The notes below the pieces were generated by a model. That model ran no database searches and had not been told where the DNA came from. It saw only the letters and a list, made by a program, of their open reading frames with translations. Positions 8,544 through 17,416 of a stretch of DNA of 64,000 nucleotides are shown here, piece after piece. Position 1 is the stretch's first letter, and each line of letters opens with the position of its first letter. This DNA is from Methanolobus psychrophilus R15 (lineage in GTDB: Archaea; Halobacteriota; Methanosarcinia; Methanosarcinales; Methanosarcinaceae). Position numbers and translations under genes: made by a program. The DNA lies in assembly GCA_000306725.1 (NCBI GenBank), contig CP003083.1, positions 992,001 through 1,056,000 of the forward strand. The letters are read 5' to 3'.

Positions 8544-9782
8544 ATGAAAATGATCACAGGCATTCTAATAAGCCTTATGATAGTTGCAACCCTCGGTTTA
8601 GGGTGTGTCGGAACGACAGAAAAGGTGTCCGATGAATCAGTGGACATCACCATTGGGGCACTATTACCACTTACTGGTAACCTTGCCTCAATAGGAGAAG
8701 CTAGCCATTCTGCACTTGAATTGTCGGCCGGGGATATTAACGGCTATTTTTCAGCACTTGGTTCCGGAAAGAATGTAGAATTGATTGTCAAGGATACAGG
8801 AAGTGATCCTGAAACAGCTCTGGAGCAGCTCAAGGAACTCAATGGAATGGGAATTAAGATCGTTATTGGCCCACAGGGAAGCAATGAGGCAGAAGCTGTC
8901 CTGGAATATGCAAACGAGAATGGCATCATCCTTCTGAGTACTGCGTCAACAGCTCCGTCTTTAGCAATTCCTGACGATAATCTGTTCAGACTTGTACCTG
9001 ATGATACAAATCAGGGAATGGTACTGGCTACACTCATGAAGGAAGAAGGCACCACTACTGTAATCCCTATGTACAGGAGTGACATGTGGGGTAGCGGACT
9101 CGCCAATGAGGTTGAAAAGAGTTTTGAGACCCTTAACGGTACAGTGCTTGAAGGAATTGCATATGAAACAGATAACAAGGACCTGACCGCAGAAGTAGAA
9201 GCGCTCAATGGAAAAGTAATAGCGGCTATTACAGAGCATGACAAAGGATCAGTAGCCGTACTCCTTTGCTCCTATGGGGAAGTAACAGATATTTTTGCTT
9301 TAGCCAGGAACTATCCTGCACTTTCAGAGGTCAGCTGGTATGGCACTGACGGCATGGCACTGAACAAGGGACTCATCGACGATGATAGTGCAGCCAGCTT
9401 TGCTGTCGCGACCAATGTCAAGGCACCAATATACGGATACATGGGATCGAATGACATCTATCAGGTGATCGTGCCCAGAATAGAACAGCAGCTTGGAAGG
9501 ATTCCTGAATCTTACGCATTGACCTCATATGACGCCCTCTGGATAGCTACATTTGTTGATCTGGATGCCATTCCGGAGAATGATGGAAGTATAAAAATGG
9601 CAATGGAGACTCTTACAGACACGTATTACGGAATCAGCGGATGGACAATACTCAATGAGAACGGAGACAGAAAATACTGGGAATATGAGATCTGGACAAT
9701 CACTGAAGAAAATGGAAGCTATCAGTGGGAAAAGGATGAAATGGTTATGCTGCGCGGTGAGAGATTAATATTTATCAGATAA
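8544..9782 (+). CDS. ABC transporter substrate-binding lipoprotein, branched-chain amino acid type
   Basis: 412 residues. A lipobox (LIVATLGLGC region, Cys at about 21) ends the signal peptide, so it acts outside the membrane. The mature part is a type I periplasmic binding fold of the LivK/Peripla_BP_6 family: ITIGALLPLTGNLASIGEA, GSDPETALEQLKEL, IGPQGSNEAEAV, ILLSTASTAPSLA and YDALWIATFVD. The ligand is an amino acid, amide or similar small molecule. No permease or ATPase gene is nearby, so it either serves a distant transporter or acts as a receptor. A rich AT tract (8495-8523) upstream holds the probable TATA box. Confidence 0.87.
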   Translation: MKMITGILISLMIVATLGLGCVGTTEKVSDESVDITIGALLPLTGNLASIGEASHSALELSAGDINGYFSALGSGKNVELIVKDTGSDPETALEQLKELNGMGIKIVIGPQGSNEAEAVLEYANENGIILLSTASTAPSLAIPDDNLFRLVPDDTNQGMVLATLMKEEGTTTVIPMYRSDMWGSGLANEVEKSFETLNGTVLEGIAYETDNKDLTAEVEALNGKVIAAITEHDKGSVAVLLCSYGEVTDIFALARNYPALSEVSWYGTDGMALNKGLIDDDSAASFAVATNVKAPIYGYMGSNDIYQVIVPRIEQQLGRIPESYALTSYDALWIATFVDLDAIPENDGSIKMAMETLTDTYYGISGWTILNENGDRKYWEYEIWTITEENGSYQWEKDEMVMLRGERLIFIR

Positions 9783-9817
9783 ATGGTGGTGTATTCACAC
9801 CAACCATTTACTTTTTT
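9781..9817 (+). terminator. Hairpin and T-run after the substrate-binding protein gene
   Basis: AAATGGTGGTGT and ACACCAACCATTT form a 12-bp stem with one bulged base and a 4-base loop, followed by ACTTTTTT. It starts within the stop codon and separates two convergent genes; on the other strand it can serve the acetyltransferase gene less well. Confidence 0.6.
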
Positions 9818-10407
9818 CCAGTCCTGTTCTTGTTTTCATGAATATTAAGGCTACATTCCCAGTTATAATCCGGGTTCATCCATACCATCAGGATATCGGC
9901 CTCAAAGCTCCCGTCCGGTTTTTTGATCCTCTTCTCCATCCTGCCTTCCTCCACAAATCCAAGAGACCTGTAAAGGCTTATGGCAGCATGATTGCTTTCC
10001 TTTGCTATCAGCTCGACCCGGAGAACTTCCGGATGATCCGACCTCACCTTATCGAGCATAGCAATAAAAAGTGCCCTCCCGACACCTCTTCTCTGAAAGG
10101 AAGGGTGTACAACAACTGTAAGATGTTCAAGAACATGTGAAAGAGCTTGGAGACTGGGCTTGTAGGTGTGTATCTCCCCTATGAGCCTGGCGCCTTTGCC
10201 ATCATCAACCACAAGGATGATCCCGCCCGCAAGGCTGTTCCCGAGGAACTTATCAACATATTCTTCTGTGATCTCGCGGGCTTCGCGCACAAGACCGTGG
10301 GGGCGTGAGGTAACCTCACGGTAGAGAGCGAGAATCTTGTTTTTATCGTTGAGGGTTGCGAGGCGGGGAAGCGGTAGAGGAGTCAATGCAAATGCACCTT
10401 TTTTCAA
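9808..10407 (-). CDS. GNAT family N-acetyltransferase
   Basis: 199 residues. The acetyl-CoA binding core is visible: HLTVVVHPSFQRRGVGRALFIAML (motif A with the Q/RxxGxG/A loop) followed by VLRVELIAKESNHAAISLYRSLGF (motif B). Such enzymes move an acetyl group to an amine; the target is unknown. The predicted start is TTG without a visible Shine-Dalgarno; a start a few codons later cannot be excluded. The C-terminal 20 residues are Asn/Lys-rich. It is convergent with the substrate-binding protein gene and divergent from coaBC. Confidence 0.85.
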   Translation of the reverse strand: MKKGAFALTPLPLPRLATLNDKNKILALYREVTSRPHGLVREAREITEEYVDKFLGNSLAGGIILVVDDGKGARLIGEIHTYKPSLQALSHVLEHLTVVVHPSFQRRGVGRALFIAMLDKVRSDHPEVLRVELIAKESNHAAISLYRSLGFVEEGRMEKRIKKPDGSFEADILMVWMNPDYNWECSLNIHENKNRTGKK

Positions 10408-10534
10408 TCCATAAGCACATTATCATTTAAGTACAAAATACTACAAGTACTACGGAGTATAAAAAATCAAACTATTTTTACCCACCCCTATTAAATACTA
10501 AAAATTCACTTATTTAATCAAAAAAGGATATAAT

Positions 10535-11779
10535 ATGCCTCAGATTCCAAACGGACACCCGACCCTGTGGATAAAATCCACGAGATCGAAATCGCTTCAT
10601 GGCAAGACCATCGTACTTGCAGTTACGGGCAGCATCGCTGCCGTGCGCACGGTCGAGCTGGCGAGGGAACTCATACGCAGGGGTGCGGATGTGCATGCGG
10701 TCATGAGCGAGGCTGCGGGATGGATAATCAACCCTATGGCCCTGCACTACGCTACCGGGAATGAGGTCATCACCGCGATAACCGGAAAAGTGGAGCATGT
10801 GGAGTTCTTTGGTAATATGGGTAGTGCAGACCTTTTACTTGTAGCCCCTGCAACGGCAAATACCATCGGGAAGATAGCGGCAGGGATAGATGACACATCG
10901 GTGACAACCTTCGCGACAACAGCCATCGGAGCAGGCAAACCCGTCATGGTGGTGCCTGCAATGCACGAAGATATGTACAGGCATCCCGCAGTGATTGAAA
11001 ACATGGAGAAATTAAGGTCATGGGGCATAGGCATCACCGGGCCCAGGGTCGAAGAAGGTATTGCCAAGATCAGCGACAATGCCCGGATAGTGCTTGAGGT
11101 CGAGCGCATGATCGGAAGCAACAGCCTGCGAGGGAAAAGGATACTGATAACAAGCGGTGCCACGGCGGAGACTGTGGACCCTATAAGGATACTTACTAAC
11201 CGGGCGTCGGGGAAAACGGGAACCGAACTGGCACTGGAAGCCTACCGTAGAGGTGCCGAGGTCACCATAGTGCACAGGAACAGGCTTGAAATCGATGGTA
11301 TTTGTGAAATATCCGTAGAAAGTGCTAAACAGATGACAGACGCAGTACTGGAGGAACTTGCAAGCGGTTATGACTTGCTGATAAGCGCGGCTGCGATCGG
11401 CGATTACACACTTGAGGCGGCGGGAACAAAAATAAAGTCAGGAGGAGAGCCGGTACTTTCGCTCAGGCCTACCCGTAAGCTAATCAAAGAAGCAAGAGAT
11501 GCTCATCCGGAAGTAAAGATAGTCGGGTTCAAGGCAGAGACGGGAATCAGCAAAGAAGAACTTTTCCAGCGTGCGCTGCGTACGCTCAACAATTCCAATC
11601 TGGACATGATGATTGCGAATGAGGTCAGTGCCGGTGGCATGGGAACCGATGATAACAGCGTGTATATTATCAGGCCGGGCAGGAAGGAACATATGAACAT
11701 CAGTGGCCCAAAAAGAGTGATAGCGAACACCATCATGGATGAAATTACCCGGATGCTTTCCATAGGGGATAAAGACTAG
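10535..11779 (+). CDS. coaBC: Bifunctional phosphopantothenoylcysteine decarboxylase / phosphopantothenate-cysteine ligase
   Basis: Joins cysteine to 4'-phosphopantothenate and decarboxylates the product to 4'-phosphopantetheine for coenzyme A. The 414 residues show the N-terminal flavoprotein decarboxylase domain (IVLAVTGSIAAVRTVELAR, MSEAAGWIINPMALHYATG, VVPAMHEDMYRHP) and the C-terminal ligase domain (ILITSGATAETVDPIRILTNRASGK, AAAIGDY, then KIVGFKAETG). Length fits the family. It heads a same-strand run with pantoate kinase (start on the next base after the stop) and phosphopantothenate synthetase, which together convert pantoate to phosphopantetheine by the archaeal route. Confidence 0.95.
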   Translation: MPQIPNGHPTLWIKSTRSKSLHGKTIVLAVTGSIAAVRTVELARELIRRGADVHAVMSEAAGWIINPMALHYATGNEVITAITGKVEHVEFFGNMGSADLLLVAPATANTIGKIAAGIDDTSVTTFATTAIGAGKPVMVVPAMHEDMYRHPAVIENMEKLRSWGIGITGPRVEEGIAKISDNARIVLEVERMIGSNSLRGKRILITSGATAETVDPIRILTNRASGKTGTELALEAYRRGAEVTIVHRNRLEIDGICEISVESAKQMTDAVLEELASGYDLLISAAAIGDYTLEAAGTKIKSGGEPVLSLRPTRKLIKEARDAHPEVKIVGFKAETGISKEELFQRALRTLNNSNLDMMIANEVSAGGMGTDDNSVYIIRPGRKEHMNISGPKRVIANTIMDEITRMLSIGDKD

Positions 11780-12664
11780 ATGGCAAGCAAGGATACAATC
11801 AGTGCAAGAGCTTTTGCACCTGCGCATATTACAGGTTTTTTCGAGGTGCATGATCATACGGATCCTGTAAGGAAAGGGTCCACAGGCTGCGGAATAGTGC
11901 TCAATGCAGGAGTTGAGACCACTGTGACCATTGGAGAAGCTATCAAAGAGACAGTCATATCGCTTAACGGTAAGCACGTTGCAGGCAGCACCAGCCGGAC
12001 TGTTGTGGAAATGCTTACTGAGAGACCAGTCAAAGTTGAAAGCGTTGCGCATATGCCAATAGAATGCGGACTGGGTGCATCCGGTGCCGGTGCTCTCGGT
12101 ACAGCCTATGCACTCAACCGCATTCTGTCACTTGATCTCACAGCCAATAAGCTCAATGAGGTCGCCCATGTCGCGGAAGTAAGGAACCGAAGCGGACTGG
12201 GGGATGTAGCTGCCCAGTCGCTGGGCGGTGCTGTGATAAGAACATCACCTGGAGCCCCGGGTATCGGCTCCTGTGACAGGATACCTACAGACGAATCAGA
12301 TATCTTTTGCATAGTCCTGGGAAAACTGCCGACCGATTCGGTACTGGGAAACGAGGAAGCTGTGAAAAGTATAAACACTGCAGGAAAGGCTGCCATGAAA
12401 AGACTTATGGTAAGGCCTAGCATAGAGAACTTCATGACCTGCGCAAGGGATTTTTCCATAGGCACAAAACTGGCAAATGAGAAGATAACAGAGATCATAG
12501 ACGCTGTGGAGGCTGCGGGAGGAATGGCATCCCAGGCCATGCTCGGCAACACGGTCTTTGCCATAAGAGCAAATGGTAAGGATGCTGAAATTGAGGAAGT
12601 CCTTTCCTGTTTCGGGCAGGTGCTGCACTACAAGATAAGCCCCGGCAGTATTCGAATGATCTGA
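11780..12664 (+). CDS. Pantoate kinase (GHMP superfamily, archaeal CoA pathway)
   Basis: Phosphorylates pantoate to 4-phosphopantoate with ATP; this archaeal step replaces bacterial pantothenate kinase. 294 residues with the PoK N-terminus SARAFAPAHITGFFEVHDH and the GHMP ATP loop PIECGLGASGAGALGTAYALN near residue 100. The C-terminal GHMP half includes AGGMASQAMLGNTVFA. The ATG begins on the base following the coaBC stop, so translation is probably coupled. Phosphopantothenate synthetase follows after 12 bases. Confidence 0.93.
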   Translation: MASKDTISARAFAPAHITGFFEVHDHTDPVRKGSTGCGIVLNAGVETTVTIGEAIKETVISLNGKHVAGSTSRTVVEMLTERPVKVESVAHMPIECGLGASGAGALGTAYALNRILSLDLTANKLNEVAHVAEVRNRSGLGDVAAQSLGGAVIRTSPGAPGIGSCDRIPTDESDIFCIVLGKLPTDSVLGNEEAVKSINTAGKAAMKRLMVRPSIENFMTCARDFSIGTKLANEKITEIIDAVEAAGGMASQAMLGNTVFAIRANGKDAEIEEVLSCFGQVLHYKISPGSIRMI

Positions 12665-12676
12665 GGAGATAAGAAT

Positions 12677-13447
12677 ATGACAGAGATTCCCAGGGACCAT
12701 CCAAGGTACGAATCCCTCATAACCAGGGAAAAGATAGTGGAAGGCGTATGTATGGGTTTTACCAGCCAGCAGGGCCTGGTTGCACAGGGCAGAGGAGAGG
12801 CGTTCGATTATCTCATAGGTGAGAAGACCATTGAATCCGCAGCCGTGGCTGAGAGAGCTGCTGTTGCACATATTCTCCTGGCAGAGAGGCCAGTCATATC
12901 AGTGAACGGGAATACAGCCGCCCTTGTGCCTGAAAGTCTTGTGGCTCTTGCAGATTTTACGGGAGCTGCTCTCGAAGTGAACCTGTTCCACAGAAGTGAT
13001 GCCAGGGTGCACAAGATCATAGAGCTTCTCAAATCCCATGGTGCCGTCAAGGTGCTGGGTGGCAAAGGCGACAAGAGACTTGACCTGTCCCATGACCGAG
13101 CGATAGTGGACGAGGAAGGGATCTTCAGCGCGGATGTTGTGCTGGTGCCGCTGGAAGACGGGGATCGCTGCCAGAAACTGGCAGAAATGGGAAAGACGGT
13201 CATTGCCATCGACCTTAACCCGCTCTCAAGAACTTCGCTCAGTGCAACGGTGACCATAGTGGACAACGTCACTCGGGCGCTACAGAACATGATACACTTT
13301 ACGAAGGAAATGAAACAGGACAGCAGGCAGTCCCTTGAGGAAGTCATAGAAGCATACGATAATAACAAGGTCATTGCAGACGCCCTCTATACAATCCAGG
13401 AAAGATTGAAACAGCAGTCCGAAGAAAGAGGGATACGATGGATCTGA
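12677..13447 (+). CDS. 4-phosphopantoate--beta-alanine ligase (phosphopantothenate synthetase)
   Basis: Condenses 4-phosphopantoate with beta-alanine using ATP to give 4'-phosphopantothenate. 256 residues matching the archaeal PPS family: IPRDHPRYESLITREKIVEG at the start, then GLVAQGRGEAFDYLIGE, SVNGNTAALVPE, EVNLFHRSD and KTVIAIDLNPLSRTS. A GGAGATAAGA segment precedes the ATG. The stop overlaps the HD-hydrolase start by 10 bases, so that gene belongs to the same transcript. Confidence 0.93.
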   Translation: MTEIPRDHPRYESLITREKIVEGVCMGFTSQQGLVAQGRGEAFDYLIGEKTIESAAVAERAAVAHILLAERPVISVNGNTAALVPESLVALADFTGAALEVNLFHRSDARVHKIIELLKSHGAVKVLGGKGDKRLDLSHDRAIVDEEGIFSADVVLVPLEDGDRCQKLAEMGKTVIAIDLNPLSRTSLSATVTIVDNVTRALQNMIHFTKEMKQDSRQSLEEVIEAYDNNKVIADALYTIQERLKQQSEERGIRWI

Positions 13448-14070
13448 TACTGCAGACAAGAGGGTTTGTATCGGAATTGCTTGCAGGGGAGCCAAGCACC
13501 CATGACATGTCACATATACAGCGTGTGGAAAAGCTCTGCCTGCACATGCAGGAAACAGAAGGAGGCGACAGGCAAGTGCTTCAGCTTTCCGCATTGCTCC
13601 ATGATGCAGGCATTGTCAGGGAGCATAAGGAAGGCGGGAACCATGCTGTTTACAGCGCGGAGATAGCGCGGGAGTTCCTGACAGACCGGGGCCTGGAAGA
13701 GAACATGGTGGAGCACGTGGCTTCCTGCATCCTTACCCACCGGTTCAGCAGAGGCATGCAGGCCGGAACTATCGAGGCCATGATCCTTCAGGACGCAGAC
13801 AGGATGGATGCTCTTGGAGCTGTGGGAATATTCCGCTCGCTTGTTTCCATGGGAGCACTGAGAGCGCTGAAAAGCACCATCGGGACTGTAAAGGAAACAT
13901 CAATGAACGCTTATACAGATGATCCTTTCGACGGGTTCTACGATTACATGGAAAGGAAGCCTTTCAGGATAATGGAAAGGCTGAATACTCAAACTGCAAG
14001 AGAGATAGCAGAGCAGAGACTGAGGATAATGCATCTGTATCTTGAGGAATTGAAAATAGAATTGGAATAG
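13438..14070 (+). CDS. HD-domain phosphohydrolase
   Basis: 210 residues with an HD metal site: THDMSHIQRVEKL (first His), LSALLHDAGIVREHKEGGNHAVYSAE (HD pair and following His), CILTHRF and ILQDADRMDALGAVGIFRS (last Asp). This matches YedJ/PF01966-type hydrolases that cleave phosphate from nucleotides or similar molecules. Its start overlaps the end of phosphopantothenate synthetase. A role linked to CoA or nucleotide turnover is a guess from position only. Confidence 0.85.
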   Translation: MDLILQTRGFVSELLAGEPSTHDMSHIQRVEKLCLHMQETEGGDRQVLQLSALLHDAGIVREHKEGGNHAVYSAEIAREFLTDRGLEENMVEHVASCILTHRFSRGMQAGTIEAMILQDADRMDALGAVGIFRSLVSMGALRALKSTIGTVKETSMNAYTDDPFDGFYDYMERKPFRIMERLNTQTAREIAEQRLRIMHLYLEELKIELE

Positions 14071-14096
14071 ATACAGAAGAAAAATAAGAGGTAAAC

Positions 14097-15395
14097 ATGG
14101 CAGACATCATAATCAAAAATGCTTATGTGCTTACAATGGATCCCGATATGCGGGACATCGAGAGCGGAGTTGTCGTTATCGGGGATGGCATGATTAAAGA
14201 AGTTGGCAGGTCCACTGAGAGCACCGCGGAAAAAGTAATAGATGCCGGAGGTTGTGTGGTTATGCCGGGACTGGTAAACACTCACTGCCATGCAGGAATG
14301 ACGCTTTTCAGGGGATATGCAGATGATATGCCATTAAAGGAGTGGCTTGAGAACCGTATCTGGCCTGCGGAAGCAAAACTCGCCGACGATGACATCTATA
14401 ACGGCAGCCTTCTTGCTTGCCTGGAGATGATAAAGTCCGGTACAACAGCCTTTGCTGACATGTATATCCATATGGACAGGGTTGCGCAGGCCGTTGAGGA
14501 TTCAGGCATGAGGGCTGCACTCTCATACGGCATGATAGACTTTTGTAACAAAGAGAAGGCCGATGCCGAACTTAATGAGGGTATGAGATTTGTCAGAGAA
14601 TGGAACGGGAAGGCAGAAGGCAGAATCACCACGATGTACGGGCCCCATGCACCCAACACATGCTCCAGGGACTTCCTGATCAGGGTAAAGGAGCAGGCCG
14701 TGAAGGATAATGTAAGGATACACATCCACGTGCTTGAGACCGAAGCGGAGCTCAATTATATGAAAGAGAACTTCGGAATGTGCTCAATCCATTTCCTCAA
14801 AGGTATCGATTTCTGGGGACAAGACATACTTGCAGCACACTGTGTATGGCTCTCCGACGGGGACATAAAGATACTTGCAGAGCATGGGGTCAATATTTCA
14901 CACAATCCCGTAAGCAATATGAAACTTGCATCCGGCATAGCACCGGTATCCAAACTTATTGAAAGCGGGGCCAATGTCTGTCTCGGGACCGACGGGTGTG
15001 CATCCAACAACAACCTTGACATGTTCGAGGAAATGAAGACTGCAGCACTGCTCCAGAAGGTCAGTACAATGGACCCTACGGCACTGCCTGCACGCAAGGT
15101 ACTGGAGATGGCAACCAGTAACGGTGCAAAAGCTCTTGGCATTAAGAGTGGGGTCCTGAAAAAAGGTTATAACGCTGATATTATTATCGTGGACCTGAAA
15201 AGACCCCACCTCACACCTATCTATGATGTTGCTTCACAGCTGGTGTATGCTGCAAGCGGCAAGGATGTAAGGACAACCATCGTAGCCGGGAAGGTACTCA
15301 TGGAAGATTCCATTGTTACCTGCCTTAATGAGCAGGACATCCTGGAGAAAGCAATGCAAACTTCTAAGAACCTGGTGGCAAGAATTAACGCTTAA
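14097..15395 (+). CDS. dadD: 5'-deoxyadenosine deaminase (SAH/MTA deaminase family)
   Basis: Zinc amidohydrolase that deaminates 5'-deoxyadenosine, and also SAH and methylthioadenosine, to the inosine forms. These by-products come from radical-SAM and methyl-transfer reactions. 432 residues with metal and substrate motifs VNTHCHAGMTLFRGYADD, YGPHAPNTCS, IHIHVLETEAE, AHCVWLSDGD and CLGTDGCASNN. In methanogens DadD works with a hydrolase that splits S-inosylhomocysteine, and exactly that gene follows 34 bases downstream. The alternative name, SAH deaminase MtaD, describes the same family. Confidence 0.92.
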   Translation: MADIIIKNAYVLTMDPDMRDIESGVVVIGDGMIKEVGRSTESTAEKVIDAGGCVVMPGLVNTHCHAGMTLFRGYADDMPLKEWLENRIWPAEAKLADDDIYNGSLLACLEMIKSGTTAFADMYIHMDRVAQAVEDSGMRAALSYGMIDFCNKEKADAELNEGMRFVREWNGKAEGRITTMYGPHAPNTCSRDFLIRVKEQAVKDNVRIHIHVLETEAELNYMKENFGMCSIHFLKGIDFWGQDILAAHCVWLSDGDIKILAEHGVNISHNPVSNMKLASGIAPVSKLIESGANVCLGTDGCASNNNLDMFEEMKTAALLQKVSTMDPTALPARKVLEMATSNGAKALGIKSGVLKKGYNADIIIVDLKRPHLTPIYDVASQLVYAASGKDVRTTIVAGKVLMEDSIVTCLNEQDILEKAMQTSKNLVARINA

Positions 15396-15429
15396 TCAAT
15401 ACGACTAACGTTTAAATGAGGAGATTACA

Positions 15430-16665
15430 ATGAGTGAAAAAGAAATGGTGGATTCCGGCAGGCAGAAGATCGAGTGGGCTCGCAGCCATATGCCGGTACT
15501 TGCGGCAATAAGGGAACAATTCGAAAGGGAAAAGCCCCTGAAAGGACACAGAGTCGGTATGGCTCTTCATGTGGAAGCAAAGACCGCGGTACTTGTGGAG
15601 ACACTGGTGGCAGGAGGGGCAGAAGTTGCCATTACAGGATGCAATCCCCTGAGCACACAGGATGATGTCGCACTTGCACTTGATGCCTGCAAAGACATTG
15701 ACTGTTATGCAAGATATGACTGCTGCAATCAGGAATACTACGATGCTATCGATAAGGTGCTTGACTTCAATCCTGACATCACTATAGATGATGGCGCTGA
15801 CCTTATATTCAAGATCCACACCGAGCGTGTGGAAATGCTTCCGACCATCCTCGGAGGATGTGAGGAGACAACTACAGGCATCCACAGGCTCAAGGCTATG
15901 GAGCGCGACGGGGCTCTTAAGATGCCGGTCATAGCAGTCAATGATGCACAGACAAAGTTCCTTTTCGATAACCGCTATGGTACCGGCCAGTCTTCATGGG
16001 ATGGGATTATGAGGACTACGAACTTGCTTATCGCAGGAAAGAACGTAGTCATTGCAGGTTATGGATGGTGCGGGAAAGGGGCTGCCATGCGCGCCAAGGG
16101 TCTCGGAGCCAATGTGATCGTTACTGAGATAGATGTTATCAGGGCACTGGAGGCTCGCATGGACGGTAACAGTGTCATGACAATGAAGGAAGCGGCAAAG
16201 ATAGGCGATATCTTCCTGACGACCACAGGCAACAGGGACATCCTGAACAGGGAGCATTTCGAAGTTATAAAGGACGGAGCCATCCTTGCAAATGCAGGGC
16301 ACTTCAATGTGGAGATCAACCTCGGGAATCTGGAATCCATGGCAAGGTCCGTGCATAATTCAAGGAAGAATATAAAGGAATATGATTTGGGCAGCAGGAA
16401 AGTCTACGTTCTGGCTGAGGGCAGGCTTGTCAACCTTGCAGCAGGTGACGGACATCCTGCAGAGGTCATGGACATGAGCTTTGCAAACCAGGCACTGTGC
16501 GTCCGATATATAGCCGAGAACAGGCTTGCAAGCGGTGTACATGCCGTTCCCAGGGAACTGGACATGGGCGTAGCGGAGATGAAACTCAGATCAATGGGCA
16601 TCAGCATTGACAAACTTTCATGCGAACAGGCTGAATACATGGAAGGCTGGGAATGCGGGACCTGA
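15430..16665 (+). CDS. ahcY: S-adenosylhomocysteinase family (probably S-inosyl-L-homocysteine hydrolase)
   Basis: NAD-dependent cleavage of SAH, or of its deaminated form, to homocysteine and nucleoside. 411 residues, the short archaeal form. Seen: [64 protein letters not shown], the NAD loop [21 protein letters not shown] and [10 protein letters not shown]. Methanogen homologues have been shown to prefer S-inosylhomocysteine, and the adjacent deaminase supports that here. A clear GAGGAGATTACA Shine-Dalgarno region precedes the ATG. Confidence 0.93.
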   Translation: MSEKEMVDSGRQKIEWARSHMPVLAAIREQFEREKPLKGHRVGMALHVEAKTAVLVETLVAGGAEVAITGCNPLSTQDDVALALDACKDIDCYARYDCCNQEYYDAIDKVLDFNPDITIDDGADLIFKIHTERVEMLPTILGGCEETTTGIHRLKAMERDGALKMPVIAVNDAQTKFLFDNRYGTGQSSWDGIMRTTNLLIAGKNVVIAGYGWCGKGAAMRAKGLGANVIVTEIDVIRALEARMDGNSVMTMKEAAKIGDIFLTTTGNRDILNREHFEVIKDGAILANAGHFNVEINLGNLESMARSVHNSRKNIKEYDLGSRKVYVLAEGRLVNLAAGDGHPAEVMDMSFANQALCVRYIAENRLASGVHAVPRELDMGVAEMKLRSMGISIDKLSCEQAEYMEGWECGT

Positions 16666-16669
16666 ACAG

Positions 16670-16692
16670 TCCTGCTTTCTTTTTATGCAGGA
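16670..16692 (+). terminator. Hairpin after ahcY
   Basis: TCCTGC and GCAGGA pair around an 11-base T-rich loop just after the ahcY stop. The T-rich tract is in the loop rather than after it, so its efficiency is uncertain. Confidence 0.4.
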
Positions 16693-16955
16693 AGATCGGG
16701 TTTTGAGAAGAGATTACCTTCAACTTTGTAAAGTGCCTGATTAATGATATATATAGATTGCCAGATATAATATATTAAAGTTATAAAAATAAAATGGAGA
16801 ATAAACAAATATAAATAGTAAAAAAGCGTTTACACGCTCTGATGAGCGAGAGACTGAAGGCCTCCGCAACTTATATATACCATGTAAACCTGTAGTCACC
16901 GCTACACCGAAGAATGGGCGTGCAGTACCTCCAGCAAAGTCACATCAGTCAAAAT
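16693..16955 (+). promoter_or_regulatory. AT-rich gap with promoter for tRNA-Lys and the polymerase operon
   Basis: No coding frame is seen in this 263-base gap. Runs such as GATATATATAG near 16748 and TTATATATA at 16871-16879 look like TATA boxes; the latter would start transcription near 16905, giving a leader of about 50 bases before tRNA-Lys. A small stem AGCG/CGCT lies near 16825-16838. Confidence 0.5.
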
Positions 16956-17032
16956 GGGCTCGTAGCTCAGTCAGGCAGAGCGTCTGGCTTTTAACCAGAC
17001 GGCCTAGGGTTCAAATCCCTACGAGCCCGCCA
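16956..17032 (+). tRNA. tRNA-Lys (anticodon TTT), CCA encoded
   Basis: The acceptor GGGCTCG pairs with CGAGCCC. The D stem is GCTC/GAGC, the anticodon stem TCTGG/CCAGA has loop CTTTTAA with TTT at the anticodon, and the T stem TAGGG/CCCTA has loop TTCAAAT. The discriminator is G and the 3' CCA is encoded (17030-17032), unlike the tRNA-Cys and tRNA-Arg genes in this window. It lies 50 bases before rpoH. Confidence 0.96.
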
Positions 17033-17081
17033 ATATTTTGCGAGGAGTGTCCACGTTCACATTTTGGAGGGAGGAACTACA

Positions 17082-17324
17082 GTGCCAGAGAGAAAATATA
17101 GTCTGCTCGACCATGAATTAATTCCCAAACATGAGATCATGTCGGAAGAAGAGTTAAAACTTGTTTTAAAACATTATAATATCGGGAAAGAACAGCTTCC
17201 AAAAATAAAGGTTGAGGACCCTGTGATAAAAGAGATTGGGGCACAGGCGGGGGAAGTTGTGAAGATCACCCGTAAGAGCCAGACTGCTGGCGAAGCGTTC
17301 TACTACCGGCTTGTCATCGCGTGA
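17082..17324 (+). CDS. rpoH: DNA-directed RNA polymerase subunit H (Rpo5)
   Basis: Small assembly subunit equivalent to the C-terminal domain of eukaryotic Rpb5. It contacts downstream DNA. 80 residues with LLDHELIPKHEIMSEEE, LPKIKVEDPVIKEIGA and GEVVKITRKSQTAGEAFYYRLV, covering the full archaeal family. The start is the GTG at 17082: GGAGGGAGG ends seven bases before it, while an in-frame TTG upstream overlaps that Shine-Dalgarno. First protein gene of the polymerase operon. Confidence 0.95.
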   Translation: MPERKYSLLDHELIPKHEIMSEEELKLVLKHYNIGKEQLPKIKVEDPVIKEIGAQAGEVVKITRKSQTAGEAFYYRLVIA

Positions 17325-17416
17325 AATTGTAGGGCTGTTCGTTTCACAGAGGAACAAGGACATTAATATTACGATTTTTTTGCGATATTACCATATTACA
17401 TAAAGAGGGTGCTATC

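Noticed and set aside
11480-12052. Long minus-strand frame opposite coaBC and pantoate kinase
   Set aside because: Shadow of two well-supported plus-strand genes, with no family resemblance.
12495-13374. Several minus-strand frames over phosphopantothenate synthetase
   Set aside because: Low-complexity shadows of the plus-strand gene.
16839-16858. Possible C/D box sRNA (TGATGA followed by CTGA)
   Set aside because: The boxes are only eight bases apart and no C'/D pair or closing stem follows; probably chance.
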